Source: Leptidea sinapis (Eukaryota > Arthropoda > Insecta > Lepidoptera > Pieridae). From it: a stretch of DNA of 64,000 nucleotides. Under the pieces are notes generated by a model. It had not been told where the DNA came from, did not search any database, and saw nothing but the letters and a program-made list of their open reading frames with translations. Both the position numbers and the translations under genes were made by a program. The stretch spans positions 496,001-560,000 of the forward strand of contig NC_066292.1 of assembly GCF_905404315.1 (NCBI RefSeq). The letters run 5' to 3'. Below are positions 57,674 through 64,000 of the stretch, piece by piece (the stretch's first letter is position 1; every line of letters begins with the position of its first letter).

Positions 57674-57708
57674 AAACCACCGCCGGGTCAAATATCCGGC
57701 GGTGGTTT
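57674..57708. repeat. GC-rich hairpin, 13-bp stem
   Basis: AAACCACCGCCGG and CCGGCGGTGGTTT flank a 9-base loop. Confidence 0.85.
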
Positions 57709-58029
57709 GAGAATTTCAAGTGCTCAATTTCTTCGAAATGCTATGTAAGACACTCAAGATAAAATTTTAAGATGAATTATAATTATTATCATTTTCAATT
57801 TATTAAATTTTTTTATTGCATTTTTAATAATGAACTAATAAACCAAGTCACACTTTGTAAATACCTTAGATATTAGTATTTTTCTTGAAGTAAGTAGTCG
57901 TATCAATAAGTAATTAGCTACAGACATACTGTTTCCGAGATTTTTAACTTCAGGCTAAGAAAATTGAAAATATTCGAAAATTCGGGAAGTATATATTGGT
58001 GTTTTTTTTTTTTTGAGAGGAGGAAATAC

Positions 58030-58226
58030 TATTACGTATTTACGCCCCGGAACGGGGCGTAATATGTCGGACTCGAGTGTCCGCGTAAGCGGACGCCCCA
58101 TACCGACTAAAACCTCCTCTGTGCTGTTAGCAGCCCTGACTTTCACAGCGAAGTAGGACGTGGGCCGTGGAGGCCGCAAAGACTACGCAACAACAGTCGC
58201 GGGGCGTCTCCTAAGGAGACTCGAAC
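58030..58226 (-). other. Cluster of stem-loops at the jockey 3' end
   Basis: TACGCCCCG-gaa-CGGGGCGTA, GTCCGC-gtaa-GCGGAC and GTCTCC-taa-GGAGAC each pair perfectly. Structured 3' ends are known to be read by LINE RTs; this role is inferred. Confidence 0.6.
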
Positions 58227-58309
58227 CTCAGACCGGCTGTGTGCTTGTGGGAAGGAGAGAGAATGAAAATGAAAATGAAGATGAAATGAAGATGAAAAGA
58301 TGAGAAGAA

Positions 58310-58329
58310 CACACTCGCCGGCGAGTGTG
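58310..58329. repeat. Perfect 20-bp palindrome in jockey 3' UTR
   Basis: CACACTCGCCGGCGAGTGTG equals its own reverse complement. Confidence 0.95.
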
Positions 58330-58515
58330 GTGATGTTTAGTGTAATGTATGTAAGTGTGTGTGTATGTGTTTATGATTGTATGTATGTATGTTTGTATGT
58401 GTGTAAGTAGTGTAAATGTTAGTGTGCATGTATGTTTGTGTTTGTGTCTGTTTGTGGAGTGTGTTTGTGATTGTGTAAGTGGTGTATGTCAGTCCGTCAG
58501 TCAGTCCGTGTGTGA
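58330..58515. repeat. Microsatellite-rich (TG/TATG) stretch in jockey 3' UTR
   Basis: Irregular TGTG, TATG and GTGT runs; a minus-strand frame through it (58337-58609) is rich in Thr and His and is not credible as a gene. Confidence 0.8.
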
Positions 58516-58685
58516 GTGAGTGTAGTGAAACGATTACAGGACGAGGACGAACGTCTCGTCGGGTATCAAAACAATGTGTGGTGTATCTAGGGTGCGGGCC
58601 GCTGGCCATCGTCAGAGTGACGAGTGCCAGTGGTTTGCGGTGGTTGACCGCGCCTACGCCTGCGAAGGAGTTTGATATTGGTGTT

Positions 58686-58807
58686 ACCCCGTTTTTAAAA
58701 ATCGAGTTTTCATCAGATATGGACTTTTTAAGGTCCTAGGAAGCTTTCCTGACTTTTCCCGCGATGGTATCCGTACGTCTGTATGGACGTATGTATGTGT
58801 GTGTGTG

Positions 58808-58838
<31 letters not shown>

Positions 58839-59484
58839 ATGTGTGTGTGTGTGTTTTTAATTACTTTTAACCTACTTTACCGATCGATTCCAAAAACTTA
58901 TCATAACATGAAAAAGCCACGTCGATCACTACCAAGCCGGTCAAAATCGGTTGATTCGTTCGTGAGTTATCAGTGACAGAAATCGGAATTACTTGAAAAT
59001 TCCGAATTCTTAAATTTGAGACCCAAAGATTCTTGTATGCCTCCAACCACATGAAAGTCAGTTCATTCATTTAAAAGTTATTGCCGTTTGAAAATTCAAA
59101 AAACAGTGTTTTATTAAACTTTTTCTACACTTTTGAACTCAATGAGCTCAAAACAACACAAATTATATTTTATCATATATCAAGATCATCAATAAGTACA
59201 ATTTGAATCATTTAGGTATAGAATTAGCGTGAAGTTGCAGGAATGCCCCTAAGGGTCAACAGTTTTCCTAATTTTTTTAAACATTATTCGTTTCTATCGT
59301 ATTTTAGTTTGATGATGGTTTTTCACGTCATTATAGATTTTCCAAGCAAATGTACTATGATTAAAGGGTAAATTTTTATGATGTTAACTAACAAGATCTT
59401 ACCATCGGATGATCTCTACTCTCGTTTGTCCTCTTATTCCGATAGAATAGAATAGAAAACACTTTCTTAGCAATAAAAAACACG
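58686..59484. other. Spacer with GT-rich microsatellite
   Basis: A (GT)n/(GTAT)n run lies at about 58788-58858. The sequence around it (CGTACGTCTGTATGGACGTA; GTTGATTCGTTCGTGAGTTA) looks like a dispersed repeat, but no second copy is in the window. Confidence 0.5.
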
Positions 59485-59774
59485 TTCGACGAGCAGGACT
59501 TCCAGCTGATAGTAATTGATACGCCCTGCCCATTACAATGCAGTGCCGGTCAGGATTCTTGAAAAACCCAAAAATTCTAAGCGGCACTACAACTGCGCTC
59601 GTCACTTTGAGGCAAAAGTTGTCTAGTCTCATTTGCCCGGTAATTTCACTAGCTACAGCGCCCTCCAGACCGAAACAAAGTAATGCTTATACACTATTGC
59701 TTCACAGCAGAAAAAGGCGCCGTTGTGGTACTCATAATCTAGCCGGCATCCGGTGCAAAGGAGTCTCCCACTGG
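59485..59774 (+). repeat. Short interspersed repeat A, copy 8
   Basis: Nearly full-length copy ending GAGTCTCCCACTGG. Confidence 0.9.
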
Positions 59775-59813
59775 TGCAGAAGAAACCAACACAACACTGG
59801 TTTTCAACAGACC

Positions 59814-59845
59814 CTACAGCAACTTTCAGTTGAAAGTTGCTGTAG
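59814..59845. repeat. 32-bp near-perfect palindrome
   Basis: CTACAGCAACTTTCA and TGAAAGTTGCTGTAG with only GT between. Confidence 0.95.
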
Positions 59846-61429
59846 TTTTCCCGTAGTAATTATTTTTTTATCAAAGGGAATGAGTGGATATCATAATATG
59901 TTGATTTTGTCGTATGTTGCAAATGTATAGACTCATAAAATATAATTATAAAAAAATAATTGTAATAAATATTAAATCATATAATTTGTACGTAAATGAA
60001 TATACCTTATATTATATATAGATGCCATTACGTAGGTACTATTATATAAGAATAAGATATAAATAATATATTGGTAAACATTAAATATACATTATAATAA
60101 AAATAAAGAATTATTATATTATAATGAATCCAATTTTTTTTTTTTTTTTTTTTTAATCTATAATTTTGAATATCTTTCAATTTATTAAATGAAAGTTGGC
60201 GGCATATTTTATTGAACCGCAGTCTATGTTGACGTTGTGAAACAGAATCACTTTAAATAACTCGATACTTGGCAAAAACTTAAGAAATTTACAATGTGTC
60301 GTAATGAATAAACTTGAGACATTGAAATGCTTGAGTCTGGCAACGCCGTGACTTTGTTGTGAAGTCGTAACTTATTATTGATTGCTCTCTTTTGGAAAAG
60401 TTTCCCTTAACTGTGGCATAAATTGAAAAGTCTGACACTCATAAATCACAGAAATTTGTGGCTATTTTTTAGCCGTACACAAACGTACCTGGAAATATAA
60501 TACTTAAACGCCGCTGCTAGTTAGACCTTCATTTGTCAGTGATTATTTATTAGTTTTACTTATATAACAAGAAATAATGCATGCAAATTAAATTTAAAAT
60601 AAGAGAATGACCATCCACTTAGGAGCTTCAGGCCCTTCTAAAAAATTGTTGTCTCTTTTTTCCATTTATTCGCCTAGGTTTACAAGTAATCTAATTTTTC
60701 AAGTTGCTGAAATTGAGGTTATTAATTTATTTCTCTATAATTAATGTTTTTTATTGATTCAATCCGATGACAGATTAGTGTTTGATTGCGATGTTTTATA
60801 TACGTACAAGTGCGAGTACCGGATTGGACATATTGAAATATAATACTATGATGTTGCTAGGAATAATTATTTTGTCAACCCTCTATTCAGACCGATTGAC
60901 AAAATAATATTACCATTTTTAATTTTAAATAATAATAAAATTTCGTTTTTCTTTAAATAAAATATGCTTATTGCACGACGCGGTACGTGTGGGCCCATCC
61001 ATGGGCATTCTCCTTTATACAAGTAGGTATTTAAAACGTACATAGTACATCTTGTCATTACTTCCTATCATGTCTTAAGTACGTCTTGGTGGTAAGAAAC
61101 CTGTAACCTTTAAGTACGACTTTTACCTGGCTGGTATTTCTCACATTGTTTATCTAATGACGTTCATAAAGAGTGGCTAAAATAGCACGCTTAAATAGGG
61201 GCATTTTTGGAGTTCGTAATTTATTTTGTGAGTTAAACTTAACTATATAATAGACTAAAACTATTAATAAATATTGTTTTAAAACATTAGTTAACGTTTT
61301 TACCACACGTTAAGTCTTAACAGATTGCCTTTTATTTATAAATATAAGTTACATGTATCATCTATTTTATAATTAAAATATTTTAAGAATTTTGCTTTAA
61401 GAATTTGAAAGGTAAAATTTTTTTTTTTA
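59846..61429. other. AT-rich region, no gene
   Basis: Contains a run of 21 T at 60134-60154. No supported ORF or shared repeat. Confidence 0.45.
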
Positions 61430-61665
61430 ACACTTTTACTCAAATTATCTTGCCCCAAACAAAGCATATCCTGTACTATGGGCACAAGACAAAGATATTT
61501 TTAATACAACATACTTGGTTACATACATAAATACTTATAATGCATCCATGACTCGGAAACAAACATACAGATTCATCATATAAATGACACACCTACCGGG
61601 ATTAGAACCTGGGACCTCTAGCTCAGTAGGCAGGGTCACTAACCACGGGGCTATATGAGTCGTCG
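61430..61665 (-). repeat. tRNA-derived SINE, copy 1
   Basis: On the minus strand an A-box-like TAGCCCCGTGGTTAGTGAC (61635-61653) and a B box GGTTCTAATCC (61599-61609) have pol III promoter spacing, followed by a tail with GTCTTGTGCCCATAGTACAG. It is a SINE head, not a tRNA gene. Confidence 0.8.
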
Positions 61666-61837
61666 AATCAATCAGTCAATTATATCCATTTTTTTTTTCG
61701 CAAACCAAATTGTTCCTGACGTCCTGTATGTTGTAAAATACGTGCTCGTAATTAATAAAGAAAAACTATTAACTGTTTCAAGAAAATAATGATGGACCAA
61801 CCTCTTAATATTATAATAATAATAACAATGAAATTGA

Positions 61838-62050
61838 CACACTCTTACACAAATTATATTGCCCCAAACTAGGCATAGTCTGTACTATGGGTACAAGATA
61901 ACGATATATTTAATATAATAATATACTTAAACATACATAAATACATATAAACATCCATGACTTGGAAACAAACATCCATATTCATCATATAAATGAATGC
62001 ACCTACCGGGATTCGAACCCGGGACCTCTAACTTTGTAGTCAGGGTCTGA
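61838..62050 (-). repeat. tRNA-derived SINE, copy 2 (A box lost)
   Basis: Matches copy 1 including B box GGTTCGAATCC (62009-62019), but the part with the A box is missing. Confidence 0.8.
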
Positions 62051-62318
62051 TCTGATAATCAGCGAAAAATATTTCACATTCGAAAAACAGTTCACATCCA
62101 ATAGACAATATTTATATCTCTTGATTAAAAAAAACCTTTCTATACGACGCATATGGCACATTTTGATATTAATCTGTCTTTAGTAGGACAGAATATGAAG
62201 TATCCAGTTTGCGTTTACTAGAAGTATCTAGTTTTGGCTCTCGATTGGGAATGACGTCTAGCAGAATTGATCTCTAGACACATAAAAAAATGCAATCGTT
62301 AATCGCAAACTAAGATGA
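62051..62318. other. Spacer, nothing recognised
   Basis: No gene or repeat seen. Confidence 0.4.
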
Positions 62319-62812
62319 AATGATATGTTGGATACCCCCAACATACATTGCTATGCAGACGACAGCACTAGTGATGCCGTATACACGGGTCATGCAGGTC
62401 TCTCTCGGGAAATTGTCGACCAGTGCCGGGAGAAACTTTTGTCTTTTATCGAGTCCCCTCTTGAGAAGGTCGCGGAATGGTATAAATTGAACCTTGTACA
62501 ATTTAACCCTCAGAAGACTCAAATTTGCGCGTTTAAAACACCGCCGAATTCCACGTTTACACGCCACAAATTAGGATATCATCTCCACCATCTGGATGTG
62601 TGGCGGTCCTCCACAGTGCGGTTTTCAAGGAGTTTCTTCCACGTATTACAAAGCTGTGGAATGAGCTTCCTTGTGCGGTGCTTCCGTGGCGATACGACAT
62701 GGGTGTCTTCAAAAAAGCGCGTACACCTTCCTTTAAGGCCGGCAACGCTATTGTGATTCCTCTGGTGTTGAGCGGCGGTGATCACTTAATACCAGGTGAT
62801 AAGAAATAAAGA
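62319..62812 (+). mobile_element. CR1/jockey-group LINE fragment with internal deletion
   Basis: Starts in the RT at MLDT...HCYADDST, matches the 8269-11415 protein for about 70 residues to QKTQICAF, then jumps to TRHKLGYHLHHLDVW and the 3' end. About 170 residues of the parent are missing between. It ends without a long A tail. Confidence 0.9.
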
Positions 62813-62982
62813 TGGTGTTTCGTTTGACGTTAATAACTCAAAAACTGTTAGAAATTTTAGATAGATCTGACTACCGACATTGTACTTCTTATATTTATAA
62901 AATTAATTCAACACCGAATCTATTTCTTACATCATTTCTAAACCTAAAATAAACCATTATTGCTAAATACCCTGTAAAGATC

Positions 62983-63060
62983 TTCTAATCGTACTTTTAT
63001 TGGGCAATTGAAACAATTATGATCGAGAATGAAACGACTATTGTTAATTAATTAATTTAC
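62983..63060 (+). repeat. Dispersed repeat D, copy 2
   Basis: Partner of 34789-34876. Confidence 0.55.
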
Positions 63061-63254
63061 GTTGAGAGAAACTCATTCCAGTCTTTTTATATATAAAAAG
63101 AATTTATTTCTTAACCAAGCGGGACCTATTAGTCATTCTAAAATGTTATTTTTATATATGGGATTGTGTTTTGAGAATTTTCAACTGAAAATTAGGATAA
63201 AAAAATAAATAAAATGAAAAACCAAATACTTGGTTATTTGAATTTTTCACATAG

Positions 63255-63507
63255 GTAAATTTTGAGGATATGTGAAAAAAGTGTAAACACAAAAGTTGTT
63301 TATTACCTACAACTTTGTCATTCAACTTTTTTTCATAGGACTTATAGTTTTGCCGGAAATCAAGATGAGCTGACCTCCCTTCCACTTCCGACTTCAAATT
63401 GCCCGTAATTTATTTTTCTCTGCATTTTTGTTATTCCTTTTCCAATGGGTTTCATTCTAGTTTTATTTTTTTGGTTTAAGAAATTATCGACCCTGGTATT
63501 TAAACGA
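63255..63507 (+). repeat. Dispersed repeat B, copy 2
   Basis: Partner of 14735-15005, shortened by small deletions. Confidence 0.75.
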
Positions 63508-63837
63508 AAACCACGAAGGTATATAAGCTATATAGTAATTAACAGAAAACCGATTGGTGTTCTATAATGCTGTCATTATACAAATAAAATAAATTTAAAA
63601 ATGTCTTATTAATTTATATGACTAACTCTGATTTTGAAATTTTAATTATTCAAGAATAATTATTTTTAACCGCCTTCAACATTATTTGGCGCCAATTCCA
63701 CCATCCCATGCATTATGTAAATTATATAATAAAAACACTACGACGGTTAATGTCCATCTTACTTCGCCAGGCATGTTTCGAAAGTTCATAATTCGCGAAG
63801 TCAGCCAATCTTGCAAATTCAAATATTTTTATTCAAT
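63508..63837. other. AT-rich spacer
   Basis: Nothing recognised. Confidence 0.4.
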
Positions 63838-63960
63838 TAGGATTTGACATCATTTATTGAAAGTCAAATACTACCACACATTCCAAAAAGAATGCCTGAG
63901 GAAAATGGGCGCAAAAAACTCAGTGGGCTTTTTGCTTTCAATAAATATGTTTACAAAGTA
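63838..63960 (-). repeat. Dispersed repeat F, copy 4
   Basis: Reverse complement gives ACTGAGTTTTTTGCGCCCAT, CAGGCATTCTTTTTGGAATG and TATTTGACTTTCAATAAATG, the layout of copy 3. Confidence 0.7.
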
Positions 63961-64000
63961 ATATTGTACAATTTAACTTATTATTTAATAGACTCGGTCG

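Larger units (their letters stand above)
57114..57992. other. AT-rich DNA with a repeat C copy and a GC-rich hairpin
   Basis: No gene. See 57315-57356 and 57674-57708. Confidence 0.4.
58004..58674 (-). mobile_element. 5'-truncated jockey copy (3' UTR and tail)
   Basis: 58536-58667 matches 1-126. On the minus strand it continues through a microsatellite-rich stretch and a GC-rich structured end to a poly(A) (T run 58002-58014). The 11-base ATATTGGTGTT at 57993-58003 is repeated at 58675-58685, a target-site duplication. About seven bases (58668-58674) between the homology and the duplication are unexplained. Confidence 0.9.

Noticed and set aside
58337..58609. 90-codon minus-strand ORF as a gene
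   Set aside because: It is mostly Thr/His/Tyr from TG-rich microsatellite DNA within the jockey 3' UTR.

Overview
The window looks like lepidopteran (moth or butterfly) nuclear DNA: AT-rich, intron-bearing and almost wholly built of transposable elements of types common in that order. This is inferred from repeat families and gene structure; species or family cannot be resolved. No bacterial genes, rRNA or CRISPR are present. The only host gene seen is the 3' part of a fatty acyl-CoA desaturase (minus strand, 12362-15692). It has three exons with consistent splice sites and phases, but exon A lacks two bases and the exons carrying the first histidine box are not found.

Layout. 1-4540: a decayed jockey-type non-LTR retrotransposon (minus strand) whose 3' end lies off the left edge. 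5054-7811: a 5'-truncated, broken I-like element with an RNase H domain. 8209-11612: a near full-length one-ORF CR1/jockey-group element with an intact 1048-codon ORF. 12197-15692: the desaturase, its introns full of repeat pieces. 15693-20890: AT-rich DNA with short interspersed repeats. 20891-33703: an 84-bp satellite of about 50 units with higher-order structure, split by a complete env-bearing Ty3/gypsy element (insect errantivirus type, 22793-31368). 33704-38623: AT-rich DNA with an inverted-repeat MITE, interspersed repeats and a 160-bp Helitron. 38624-55549: a short non-autonomous Helitron whose 3' end plus flanking bases has been amplified into about 141 tandem copies of exactly 118 bp (16.6 kb). 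55550-64000: AT-rich DNA with a 5'-truncated copy of the first jockey family (clear target-site duplication), tRNA-derived SINEs and fragments of repeats seen earlier.

How the parts work together. In the errantivirus, gag and pol are in different frames and are linked by a -1 slippery heptamer directly before the gag stop. env lies downstream behind a splice acceptor just past the pol stop. The two LTRs differ at one of 204 positions, so the insertion is young. The most unusual structure is the Helitron-end satellite: a single Helitron copy stands at its left edge and its monomer is visibly that copy's terminus plus 3' flank, so the origin of the satellite can be read directly from the sequence.
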